Origin: Prosthecobacter debontii
Lineage (GTDB): Bacteria > Verrucomicrobiota > Verrucomicrobiia > Chthoniobacterales > Chthoniobacteraceae
Length of the DNA: 64,000 nucleotides
NCBI GenBank assembly: GCA_945861385.1
Contig: CAMAUI010000002.1
Span: 35,517 to 99,516, forward strand
Direction: 5' to 3'
The number at the start of each line of letters is the position of its first letter. The stretch's first letter is position 1. Positions 37,127 through 45,281 of this stretch are shown here, one piece after another. The notes under the pieces are model-generated. The model ran no database searches, had not been told where the DNA came from, and saw nothing but the letters and a program-made list of their open reading frames with translations. The position numbers and the translations under genes were made by a program.

Positions 37127-38158
37127 TTACTCCCTCAGCCCCTCCGCAAGCGACCGCGTGCTCAGCGCGCACCAATCCTCGCTGCCAGGATCCGGCAAAG
37201 GCTCGCGCATCGCCGTTCCGCATGCCTGCTCCACTTCGGCCTCCGCCTGCTCGCGCATGGATTCGATCTGCGCCGGTTCCGCCCAGCCCTGGGCCACGAG
37301 CTGCCCCGCGGCCACCTCCACGCAGTCACGACCGATTGGCGAGACCTGCAGGGCATGATTGACGTAGTGAAAATCATCGTGCTCCCCGTGTCCCACCAGC
37401 CGCAGCAGATCCGCAACGACCATCTGCGGCCCCCCGCCCGCCCGCGCACGCGCCACCACCTCATGCACCGTCGCGATGCACGCCGCCGGGTCGGTTCCGT
37501 CAATCTTGCAGCCGGGCACGCCATAGCCGGCCGCACGCTCCACGAGGTCTTCGCATGCGTACTGGCGCGAAGTCGGCGTTGAATATGCGTACTGGTTGTT
37601 CGCCACGACGACCACCAGCGGCAACCGCTCCACCGCCGCCATGTTCAGCCCCTCGTGAAAACTTCCCGTCGAAGTCGCGCCATCGCCGACGCATGTCGCG
37701 CCGACCACTCCCTCCTCGCCCCTCGCGCGCCGCGCAAATAACGCACCAGCCACGGTGGCCACCGATGTCCCGAGGTGCGAGATCATCGCGTGGTATCCCA
37801 CCTGCGGGCGGCCGCGGTGGATATTCCCGTCGCGCCCGCGCATCGGCCCGAGGCGCGAACCGAGATACGTGCGCGCCGCATCGAGCACCGGCTCGCCAAA
37901 CGCGAGGCGCCCGGCCATGTCGCGGATCAGCGGGGCAAAAATATCACCCTTGCGCAGCGCCGTGCCGAGCGCCGCGCTCAGCGCCTCCTGCCCGCGGCCA
38001 AGAAACACCCCACCCGTGATTTTTCCCCCGCGATAAAGGATCGCCAGCTTTTCTTCGAGCGCGCGCGCAAGAATCATCCACCGGTAAGTGTCCAGGAATC
38101 GGGTCTTGCCGTTGTCGGATTGCATCGCGGCAACCTGCGTAGGGCTGGTGTGCAGCAT
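37127..38158 (-). CDS. pdhA: 2-oxoacid dehydrogenase E1 alpha subunit
   Basis: 343 residues from the ATG at 38158. E1-alpha segments are all present: RWMILARALEEKLAILYRGG, GGVFLGRGQEALSAALGTAL, the thiamin diphosphate motif GDGATSTGSFHEGLNMAAVE ending in VVVVANNQYAYSTPT, and GCKIDGTDPAACIATVHEVV. Normal length for the family (about 320-370). The frame stays open for another 187 codons upstream into a transposase remnant, so a fused protein starting at 38719 is possible; ATG 38125 (MQSDNGKTRF) is another candidate start. Confidence 0.9.
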   Translation of the reverse strand: MLHTSPTQVAAMQSDNGKTRFLDTYRWMILARALEEKLAILYRGGKITGGVFLGRGQEALSAALGTALRKGDIFAPLIRDMAGRLAFGEPVLDAARTYLGSRLGPMRGRDGNIHRGRPQVGYHAMISHLGTSVATVAGALFARRARGEEGVVGATCVGDGATSTGSFHEGLNMAAVERLPLVVVVANNQYAYSTPTSRQYACEDLVERAAGYGVPGCKIDGTDPAACIATVHEVVARARAGGGPQMVVADLLRLVGHGEHDDFHYVNHALQVSPIGRDCVEVAAGQLVAQGWAEPAQIESMREQAEAEVEQACGTAMREPLPDPGSEDWCALSTRSLAEGLRE

Positions 38159-38207
38159 CCCGCCCACGCTAGCGGGCCGACGGACACGGGTGCAACGGTT
38201 TCTTCTC

Positions 38208-38719
38208 GCGTCAATGTCCACCACCCACGGCTGGCTGAGCACCGGCTCGACGCTCGCGCGCAACTCGCCCGCCAGCCAGCGCAGCCCCTCGGCCTCCTCG
38301 ATGCGATTGAGCACCCGGCGCACCACGTCCCCGCTCACCACGCGCGCCATGCCCAGCAGCGGCGGATTGAGCGTGTCCCCGCGCAGCGCGTTGATGTGCG
38401 CATAGCGCCAGTGCCCGCAGAGGATGGACAGCGCGGCCGTACCCACCACATTGCACACCCCACTCCCGCGGTTGCCGTGATACCGCAACGGACACCTCTC
38501 CAGCAGCCGCGCCCAGCGCCCGCCCGTGTGCAGGAACTGCGCAAAGAATATCAACTGCCCCTCGCGGGTGACCGGCGCATCCAGATCCAGCTCCGCGTAA
38601 TAGCGTCCGCCCGGAGTGTCCACCAGCCAGGCAGGCGGCGGCTGTGGCGGCGCAAACAACGTCTCACCCGATGGGTGAGTGCAAATCACATCCGATGCCA
38701 GCGGCATTCCCCACCACAC
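38208..38719 (-). pseudogene. 5' remnant of a DDE-type transposase gene
   Basis: About 170 residues resembling the N-terminal part of a DDE transposase of the IS1380/IS4-like kind: CPLRYHGNRGSGVCNVVGTA, CGHWRYAHINALRGDTLNPP, LLGMARVVSGDVVRRVLNRI and PWVVDID, where the first catalytic Asp is expected. After VVDIDA the similarity I recognise stops, where an intact protein should continue TVKPLYG, so about two thirds are missing. It is in frame with E1-alpha. The family name is from memory of the motif pattern. Confidence 0.7.
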
Positions 38720-38918
38720 CAGCTTCTTGAAAACTACTCCAGCGGTTTCCAGTCACGCATTTAGGTTTAGGATAACCCGCCGCACCGGCAACACCCGCAT
38801 CGTCACCAAAGCCGTCCTTGCCATCCACCCGTCCGACGCAAAGAAGAAGGGCTGAATTTCGAAAGCCGATTCGGGGGTCAGTCCGAGCCATCCGAAGCGC
38901 GGGCATTTCAATGGGCGG

Positions 38919-40283
38919 CTATGGCGTGAAGGTGGCGCGGAGGCGAAAGTAGCGGGCTTCCGGTGGAGTCAGCGCCGGGGCATGCCATTCGAGAAGCTCA
39001 CGTCCGTCGCTCAGCATGGTGGATGAGCGAAGGCTCGCGGGTGGTGCTGGAGCAAGAAAGTCCAGGGAGGACGATGGTTCGAGTTCGAGAGTGATCCCCG
39101 CGATGGAACCGAGGTGCGTGTAGCGTAGCCGAAGTGCACCGGACGAATGCATCTGCAATGCAAGAGCGCTTGCCGTGCTCGCAGCAGGTGGCAGGCCGGT
39201 GGCGCATTCGACGATATTTTTGAGGCCGTCTGCGTCTGCATCCGCGAGCGGTGCGCGCTCGTTTTCAGCGAGGCCGGGCAACTCCAGTTGCTTCCAGTCG
39301 GCGTAAGTGGTGGTGGCGGCAGCGGTGATGACTTTGCCGTTCCGCATGGTGATCGGCGAGGAGACATAGGTGGGGCCGACGGGGCTGGTGAAGGCATCGC
39401 TGTAATCGTAGTAGCGATAGCCGTAGGCTGGAACTCCTTCGACATAGACGCGGTAGCCGCCCGTGGGTTTTTTGAGGACGAAGGCACCCTCGAGCCCGTC
39501 GAGTCCGAGCACCTGTGGTGTATTCCAGCCTGTGATGAGGTTACTGGAGGTCACGTGGACGTTGCGGCCATTTTGGCGGAAGTCCACATACACGGCGTGG
39601 TAGGTGTCCCCCTCGCGCCAGACCCAGAACTCATTGATGAAATCCGAGGGTGCCTGGACGAGGACAGGGGCGGACCATTGCGTAAAGTCGGCGTTGAGCG
39701 GATGCACTTCGTAGGTGCGGAGACGAAAGATGGCCTGCCCGGTGTTTGGGTCGGTCTTCTCACCGATGGAGACGAAGATGTGAACGGAGCCGTCGGTGTC
39801 TTTAAAAAAGAACGGCCCCCACGTGAAGGGATCGTAGGCGGTCGGGAGGTGCGTGCTGACGTCGGTGACGAAGGTCCAATTGAGCAAGTCGACGGATTTG
39901 ATAAGGCCGAATGAGGGTCGGTAGCCGTAATTCCCGGCGGTGTAGGCGACCCAGTAGAAGCCATTGGCAAAGACGATGCTCGGGTCGCGAACGACGTTGT
40001 GGAAGGGCGCAGCATTGGGCGGCTCCCAGACAGGGTTCCCGTTATTGAGGGGAGTCCAAGCAGTCCCGTTTGGAGAAGTGGAAATGTAGAGCTTTTCCGT
40101 CTGATTGGTACCCTCGATTTTGAAATGCGACATGATGAACCGCGTGCCGACTGGGAGCACCGGGCTTTGCGCGATGGCAGAAGTGATGCCTGCGGCTGCG
40201 AGCAACGCGAGAAGGAGGATGCCGACAAAACGTGATCGCCGATGCTGAGCACCCGGTGCAATGGAGAAGACGAAGCGGGACAT
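38919..40283 (-). CDS. Secreted GH43-like beta-propeller protein
   Basis: About 454 residues. A signal peptide (FVGILLLALLAAAGITSAIA) leads into a five-bladed propeller of the GH43/GH117 type: VVRDPSIVFANGFYWVAYTA holds the first acidic residue, then DPFTWGPFFFKDTDGSVHIF and GLEGAFVLKKPTGGYRVYVE, where the Glu fits the catalytic acid. These enzymes cut arabinan, xylan and related polymers. A calcium-binding-like segment (LADADADGLKNIVECATGLP) and a C-terminal beta domain ending ARYFRLRATF follow, as in many Verrucomicrobia exported proteins. A GTG at 40310 would add nine residues. Confidence 0.72.
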   Translation of the reverse strand: MSRFVFSIAPGAQHRRSRFVGILLLALLAAAGITSAIAQSPVLPVGTRFIMSHFKIEGTNQTEKLYISTSPNGTAWTPLNNGNPVWEPPNAAPFHNVVRDPSIVFANGFYWVAYTAGNYGYRPSFGLIKSVDLLNWTFVTDVSTHLPTAYDPFTWGPFFFKDTDGSVHIFVSIGEKTDPNTGQAIFRLRTYEVHPLNADFTQWSAPVLVQAPSDFINEFWVWREGDTYHAVYVDFRQNGRNVHVTSSNLITGWNTPQVLGLDGLEGAFVLKKPTGGYRVYVEGVPAYGYRYYDYSDAFTSPVGPTYVSSPITMRNGKVITAAATTTYADWKQLELPGLAENERAPLADADADGLKNIVECATGLPPAASTASALALQMHSSGALRLRYTHLGSIAGITLELEPSSSLDFLAPAPPASLRSSTMLSDGRELLEWHAPALTPPEARYFRLRATFTP

Positions 40284-40447
40284 GACCGGGATGAATGCTG
40301 CGAGCCCCACAGGCTCACAAGCCCAAAGGCGGGGTTTCTTCTCGCGGTGCGAGCGTTCGAGACACCCATCCTCCCGGGTGAGGCGCAGTTTGCCGCCGCG
40401 CTGGCATCAGGCCTGCGTCCAAGCACAGGCATGACACCAATCCGCCG

Positions 40448-41209
40448 ATGAGCACCGCAACGGGCACCAAACTGGAAAGATGCTCCACATGCAGGCAGAT
40501 GACCGCGTCCATGTACATCGCGAAGCGCGGGCTTTTCTCGAACACATGCAAGATGTGTGAATCCCGCGCAGCCGCCGCCCGCGGGAGTGACCGCAAGACC
40601 GGCGCGCGCAAAGGTGGCCTCCTCGGTTGGATCCTGCCCGCCCTGATTTTCGGAATCGCCTCCCTCTACTATTACAACGTGGATGTCCCCGGCGCTGACA
40701 AAGTGAAGGCCTTCCTTGCCCGGCTCTTCAGCGTCACGTCCGAAGAAGGGACGGGCGGTGGCGGTGGCCCGGAAAAGACACCACTCGAGAGAGTGGCTGC
40801 AGCGGCACCCGCAACGGCTGGAGGTTCCCAGTTCGGATCGCAGACCCTCACCATGAACCTCCGCAGCGACGTGCTCTTCGAGTTTAACAGTTCCGCGCTC
40901 AAGTCCGCGGCGAACAGCTCGCTGAAGGATGTCACCAAGGTGATCCGCCAGCGTCCGAACCCTTCGGTGGTCATTCGCGGCTATACGGACAGCATCGGCT
41001 CCGAGCAGTCGAACCTCGTCCTCGGCCGCCAGCGCGCGGAATCCGTCCGCGACTGGCTGGTGAAAAACGGAATTCCCTCCAAACAGATCTCGGTCATCGG
41101 CATGGGTGCGAAGGATCCCGTCGCGCCAAACACCAATGCAAACGGAAGCGACAACCCTGCGGGTCGCGAGCAGAACCGCCGGGTGACGGTATCAGTCAGC
41201 GGAGCGTAA
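40448..41209 (+). CDS. OmpA-family protein with N-terminal Cys motif
   Basis: A 253-residue protein. The first 40 residues have CSTCRQM and CKMCESR, which look like a zinc ribbon on the cytoplasmic side. One membrane helix (GLLGWILPALIFGIASLYYY, about residues 57-76) and a Gly-rich linker lead to an OmpA domain: FEFNSSALKSAANSSLKDV, IRGYTDSIGSEQSNLVLGRQ, RAESVRDWLVKNGI and QNRRVTV. The OmpA part should bind peptidoglycan in the periplasm. Confidence 0.82.
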   Translation: MSTATGTKLERCSTCRQMTASMYIAKRGLFSNTCKMCESRAAAARGSDRKTGARKGGLLGWILPALIFGIASLYYYNVDVPGADKVKAFLARLFSVTSEEGTGGGGGPEKTPLERVAAAAPATAGGSQFGSQTLTMNLRSDVLFEFNSSALKSAANSSLKDVTKVIRQRPNPSVVIRGYTDSIGSEQSNLVLGRQRAESVRDWLVKNGIPSKQISVIGMGAKDPVAPNTNANGSDNPAGREQNRRVTVSVSGA

Positions 41210-41242
41210 GGAACCGATCAGCGTCGAGCGCGATCCGCACCG

Positions 41243-42451
41243 TCACTTTACGCCGATGTTCGAAAGGAGGGCACTTGCACATGCTTCCGCGAAGGCTGGG
41301 TCATTGATCGCACAGTCCATCTCGACGAGCGGGATTCCCGCCTTCAGATGCGTCTTGATCGCGCCAAAAAGCGCCGTGTCGGCATCCGGATCGTGGAATA
41401 GCTGGCCCGGCGCGCTGATGACGCTGATGGCACGCTTCGGGAGAAGAACGGTGACGGGGCCGGAATAGGCGTTCACTTTCTCCGCGAGGATGCGCCCGAG
41501 TTCGGCGCATTCGGCGGGCGTCGTACGCATGAGCGTCACCTGCGGGTTGTGCTGGTAAAAAGTGCGCCCTGCGAATTTTGCGGGCACCGTTTCCCTCGCG
41601 CCGAAGTTCACCATGTCGAGACAGCCCGGCGTGATGATCGCGGGCGTGCCTGTCCTGCCCGCGGCATCCATGCGCGCCGGCCCGGCGCCGAGGATCCCAC
41701 CCACGAGTTCATCGGCCCACTCGGTGGTGGTGATGTCGAGAACACCGGCGGCCATGCGGGCCTCGATGAGTGATTCCATTGCGCGCCCTCCCGTGCCGGT
41801 GGCGTGAAAGACCAGCACTTCGTAGCCCGCGCGTTCCATGATGGCCTTTGCGGCCTGCACGCAATCGGTGGTGTTTCCAAACATGCTGGCGACAATGATC
41901 GGGCGGTCTTCGCCGGCCGGGATCACCGTCTCGACCATGCCGCAGATGGCGCCAGCCGCCCGCGCCAGGATCGTGCGCGAGATCCGGTTGATGCCGGCCA
42001 CGTCCACGATGGCGGGCATCATCGTGATGTCTTTCACGCCGACGTACTGGGCGGTGTTGCCGCTCGCGAGTGTGCTGACCATCAGCTTCGGCACGCCAAG
42101 CGGAAGCGCGCGCATCGCGGCGGTGCAGATGGATGTTCCGCCTCCGCCGCCGAGCGAGATCACGCCGTCAATCTTTCCCCCGGCGTGCAGATTGCCGAGT
42201 ACAGCGGCTGCGGCGGCACCCATGGCCGCGACGCACTCTCCGCGGTCATGGCGCGCGACCAGCCCGGCGAGATCGAGCCCGCCGATGCGGGCGACTTCCT
42301 CGCGCGTCACATCAGGCGCGATGGCCGGCGGCTGGTCCGTGCCGACATCAATGACGAGCGTCCTGTGCCCCCGCTCGCGGATGAGGCCGGCGACGAAGCC
42401 GTGCTCGACGCCCTTTGTGTCCATGGTTCCGAGGACTGCGATGTTTGCCAT
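41243..42451 (-). CDS. UPF0261 / Tm-1-like ATP-binding protein
   Basis: A 402-residue protein of the UPF0261 family, related to the plant virus-resistance protein Tm-1. It starts IAVLGTMDTKGVEHGFVAGL, followed by VISLGGGGGTSICTAAMRAL (nucleotide-binding Gly-rich loop), IMMPAIVDVAGINRISRTIL, SMFGNTTDCVQAAKAIMERA, VFHATGTGGRAMESLIEARM and a C-terminal LVEMDCAINDPAFAEA. The biochemical role of bacterial members is not settled. It is the full expected length and has no obvious operon partner. Confidence 0.88.
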   Translation of the reverse strand: MANIAVLGTMDTKGVEHGFVAGLIRERGHRTLVIDVGTDQPPAIAPDVTREEVARIGGLDLAGLVARHDRGECVAAMGAAAAAVLGNLHAGGKIDGVISLGGGGGTSICTAAMRALPLGVPKLMVSTLASGNTAQYVGVKDITMMPAIVDVAGINRISRTILARAAGAICGMVETVIPAGEDRPIIVASMFGNTTDCVQAAKAIMERAGYEVLVFHATGTGGRAMESLIEARMAAGVLDITTTEWADELVGGILGAGPARMDAAGRTGTPAIITPGCLDMVNFGARETVPAKFAGRTFYQHNPQVTLMRTTPAECAELGRILAEKVNAYSGPVTVLLPKRAISVISAPGQLFHDPDADTALFGAIKTHLKAGIPLVEMDCAINDPAFAEACASALLSNIGVK

Positions 42452-42499
42452 GCGCGGGATGGAAAGCGACCGGAAGGACTGCTGGCAAGGATTTCGCAG

Positions 42500-42976
42500 C
42501 TACCGGCAGCGCCGGTACCCGCCGCGGGCGTAGCCGACGGAGAGGCGCGTTTGCGGCCACCATAATGGATCGCGGTAATAATATGCCGGCCCGTACCAAA
42601 ATGGATCCACCCACCACGATCCGTGTGCTGCCGGCGCGTAGCGATCATGCGCAAAGCGATCGCTCGCGGCGATCAGCGCATCGGTGACGGCAGTTCGCAC
42701 CTTCGCCTTCCGGAGCATCACGATTTCGTCGCGCTGGACGATGTAATCAACCCCGTCCACGTCGAGCTGGCGGATCGGAACCGCATCGCTGACGCCGCGA
42801 CGCTTCAACTCGACGAGATCCCCGGGCGCAAGCGAGCCGTGGTCTTCAAGCTTGGCGACAATGCGCCCGGAGACCCCGGCTGCGCGGACAGCGGCAATGG
42901 TGCGCTGGTCGTGCGTGGCGCATCCGCAGAGGAGCGCGGCAGCCAGCAGAAAAGCTCCGGTGTTACTGGCGTTCAT
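42500..42976 (-). CDS. Putative lipoprotein with conserved SH3-like region
   Basis: A 158-residue protein with a lipoprotein signal (AFLLAAALLCGC, lipid attachment at the last Cys). The mature part has RAAGVSGRIVAKLEDHGSLA and GDLVELKRRGVSDAVPIRQL, a helix-rich pattern, and an aromatic C-terminus with WWVDPFWYGPAYYYRDPLWW. Function unknown. Its first codons overlap the end of the FmdB-like gene on the same strand by 14 bases. Confidence 0.7.
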   Translation of the reverse strand: MNASNTGAFLLAAALLCGCATHDQRTIAAVRAAGVSGRIVAKLEDHGSLAPGDLVELKRRGVSDAVPIRQLDVDGVDYIVQRDEIVMLRKAKVRTAVTDALIAASDRFAHDRYAPAAHGSWWVDPFWYGPAYYYRDPLWWPQTRLSVGYARGGYRRCR

Positions 42977-43208
42977 ACTCCCCCTTGCTGATTTTTTTCC
43001 ACACGCTGAACCCCGCGCCCTTCGCGTCGGCAACGCTGAGCGGCTTTGCGACTTTCGGCGCATTGACGCCGGTGATGATCTTGCGAACGGGCTTGCGGCA
43101 GAGCGGACAATTGGTGAGCGGCTCGCGGTTCATCGGGCGGTTGATTTCAAAACAACCGCCGCACGCTTTGCATTCACCTTCGCAGATCTCATACACGTAG
43201 GTCGGCAT
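42963..43208 (-). CDS. FmdB-family zinc-ribbon protein
   Basis: An 81-residue protein starting MPTYVYEICEGECKACGG, the signature of the FmdB zinc ribbon, with a second pair in CPLCRKPVRK. The usual CPxC-type first pair is here spread over CEGECKACGGC. These small proteins are widespread; FmdB was proposed to regulate formamidase genes, but most members have no known function. The tail GAGFSVWKKISKGEYE is also family-like. Confidence 0.85.
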   Translation of the reverse strand: MPTYVYEICEGECKACGGCFEINRPMNREPLTNCPLCRKPVRKIITGVNAPKVAKPLSVADAKGAGFSVWKKISKGEYERQ

Positions 43209-43316
43209 GCCGGTAGAATGGCACGTCGCGCCAGGGCTGCGAGCGGTTTCCTCGGGCAAAATTTGCCGCTTTCCGCCGACTCACAACCCCGCCACAACGC
43301 AACCCCGCCTTTCAAA

Positions 43317-44237
43317 ATGAAAAACTTCGCCGCTCTCTTCGCCGCCGCAATCACCGTCACACACGCAGTCCGCGCCGCGGATGGATGGAGTTTTTCCGAG
43401 GGTAAGGGCTTCCGTGATTTGCAGTTCAACGGCGCGACAGTGCTGCGACACATGAACGAGTGGGATCCGGCGCGGCGGGATGAGACATACAAGCCATTCA
43501 CACATGTGTTCGACTTCGCCGGGAAAGCCCCGATCACAAAGGGCGCGGGAGGGAGCTACCCCCACCACCGGGGCCTGTTCATCGGGTGGCGAAAGACGAC
43601 CTTGGCGGGCAAATCGTACGATTTCTGGCACTGCCAGAATGTCATCCGCCGCCATATGAAGTACCTGCCGGAACAGGAAAAAGCGGACGCTGCCTCCGCG
43701 ACCATGGCGAGCGTGACGGAGTGGCCGGCACCAGCCGGCGAAGTCGTCGTCCGCGAGACCCAGACCATCACCGCGACGAAACCTTCGGAGGGCAAATTGG
43801 TCATGGATATCCGCTTCAAGCTCGAAGCGCCGGGCGGTCCGGTGACGCTCGATGGTGATGTGCAGCATGCCGGTTTTCACTTTCGCGCGGCGGAAGAAGT
43901 CAGCACCCGGGCGAAAGAGACTGCGTATATCCTGCCGGAAGGCGCGGTGAAGAAAGGCGGCGACGTCTTCGAGCAGTGCAAATGGGTCGTCTGCCAGTTC
44001 AGCATCGGCGGGAGCCGCTACGCCGTCGCGCATTTCAGCGCGCCGGAGAATCCGACACCTCTTCAATACTCCACGCGCGCCTATGGTCGCTTCGGCGCGT
44101 TCTCGAAAACCGCGATCCCTGCGGACGAACCGCTCACCCTGCGCTATCGCGTGATCATCACCGACACCGCGAAAATCCCGCCGGGAAACGCGGCGGACTG
44201 GCAGAAGCAGTGGGATGAATTTGCCGCGGCGAAGTAG
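43317..44237 (+). CDS. Secreted DUF6807 (PmoA-like) protein
   Basis: A 306-residue exported protein with a signal peptide (FAALFAAAITVTHAVRAAD). Family segments include SYPHHRGLFIGWRKT, DFWHCQNVIRRHMKYL, ETQTITATKPSEGKL, DVQHAGFHFRA and a long beta-sandwich pattern. Databases often label such proteins PmoA or methane oxygenase, but the name is historical; they are abundant in Verrucomicrobia and Planctomycetes with carbohydrate-related genes, and there is no evidence here of methane oxidation. Long open frame upstream is not coding. Confidence 0.78.
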   Translation: MKNFAALFAAAITVTHAVRAADGWSFSEGKGFRDLQFNGATVLRHMNEWDPARRDETYKPFTHVFDFAGKAPITKGAGGSYPHHRGLFIGWRKTTLAGKSYDFWHCQNVIRRHMKYLPEQEKADAASATMASVTEWPAPAGEVVVRETQTITATKPSEGKLVMDIRFKLEAPGGPVTLDGDVQHAGFHFRAAEEVSTRAKETAYILPEGAVKKGGDVFEQCKWVVCQFSIGGSRYAVAHFSAPENPTPLQYSTRAYGRFGAFSKTAIPADEPLTLRYRVIITDTAKIPPGNAADWQKQWDEFAAAK

Positions 44238-44245
44238 CCCGCCGC

Positions 44246-45031
44246 CTACGGAAACTCGGGCTGCTTTCCACGCTGGCGGCAGATCGCGCAGTTGTCGTTT
44301 GGCGACGTGTGGAGGAGCTTCCCGAGGTCCGGGGGAAGCGAGGGATCGCCGGTGATGGCGTCGTCCACGGTGATCCCATAAAGCACCATCGCCTTTCCGC
44401 GCGCCCACGGATTCCGCAGCGCGAGGCGTTTGAAATTTTCGTCCGCGAGCACCGCGGGCTTCAGCTCGGGCACGGCGAGTTTTACAAAGGCAAGGGCATC
44501 CACGGCCTGCGCAACCTGCGTGGGCGTGGGCGGCTGTTTTCCCGGCTGCGGATTTGCGGGGAGCCACCTCACCCAGTCGGGCCACTTGATGTCTTCGAGG
44601 ATGACAAACACCGCAAGCTGCGCCGTCGCGCGCGGGAGGTCCGGCTGCTTGTCAAACTGCGCCAGCAGCGCGCCGAGCTGCGCGATGGGCGGCGCCGGTG
44701 TGAGCGCGCTTTCGCTGCCGCCGTTCGAGGAGGCCATTGCCGCTGTCGGAAAAATCGCCGTCGCCTCATCCTTCGCGGCGATTGTTGCGGTGAGGCTCCG
44801 TAGCGTCACCTGTCGCGCGCCTTTGGCTGACACGAAGACGGTGCCGGCAGGAATGCCGAGCACGATCGCGCTGTCCGTCCTGTTGGTGAGCTTCGCGGTG
44901 GCGTTGTCGCGGGCATTTCCGGTACCCTCGAATGCAATCACGCCGGATTGAATCGCGGTGTGCAGCGTCACCTCGGCCGCGGCAAGCGTCCCGCAGGCGG
45001 CGGCCACAAAGAGCATGCAGAGTCGGATCAT
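44246..45031 (-). CDS. Secreted protein of unknown function with C-terminal CxxC
   Basis: About 261 residues with a signal peptide (LCMLFVAAACGTLAAAE). An N-terminal beta-rich region (TAKLTNRTDSAIVLGIPAGT, VTLRSLTATIAAKDEATAIF) looks like an immunoglobulin-like fold. The middle has AQLAVFVILEDIKWPDWVRW, followed by a helical part, and the protein ends near a CAICRQRG motif. I do not recognise the family. It converges with the DUF6807 gene; its start lies 50 bases from the end of thiS. ATG 45052 is an alternative start. Confidence 0.65.
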   Translation of the reverse strand: MIRLCMLFVAAACGTLAAAEVTLHTAIQSGVIAFEGTGNARDNATAKLTNRTDSAIVLGIPAGTVFVSAKGARQVTLRSLTATIAAKDEATAIFPTAAMASSNGGSESALTPAPPIAQLGALLAQFDKQPDLPRATAQLAVFVILEDIKWPDWVRWLPANPQPGKQPPTPTQVAQAVDALAFVKLAVPELKPAVLADENFKRLALRNPWARGKAMVLYGITVDDAITGDPSLPPDLGKLLHTSPNDNCAICRQRGKQPEFP

Positions 45032-45080
45032 GCGCGGCAACGATGCCCGCAAACACCGATCCGCGCCAGCCGGATCAATC

Positions 45081-45281
45081 TCAGCCGCCCGCGGCTATCC
45101 GCATCAACTCGATGCGGTCGCCGTCCCTGAGGCTGGCGAGAGCCCATTCATCCGGGCGGAGTGCGGTGCCGTTCAACTCGGCGAGGACTGTGCCTTTTGC
45201 CAGCCCAAGCTCCGCAATCAGTGCCGCAACATTCTCCGCCGCGGTTTCGCGTCCGGCACCATTGAGGATGATGCGTTTCAT
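45081..45281 (-). CDS. thiS: Thiamine synthesis sulfur carrier ThiS
   Basis: A 66-residue ubiquitin-like sulfur carrier. It starts MKRIILNGAGRE, has the LRDGDRIELMRIAAGG ending, and the C-terminal Gly-Gly needed for thiocarboxylate formation is intact. It follows thiH with a four-base overlap (45278-45281). The enzyme that uses it to build the thiazole ring, ThiG, is not in the window. Confidence 0.92.
   Translation of the reverse strand: MKRIILNGAGRETAAENVAALIAELGLAKGTVLAELNGTALRPDEWALASLRDGDRIELMRIAAGG

Noticed and set aside
43317..44237. Particulate methane monooxygenase subunit
   Set aside because: The PmoA label on this family is nominal; the protein is a soluble exported beta-rich protein without the membrane helices of real PmoA, and no pmoB or pmoC is present.
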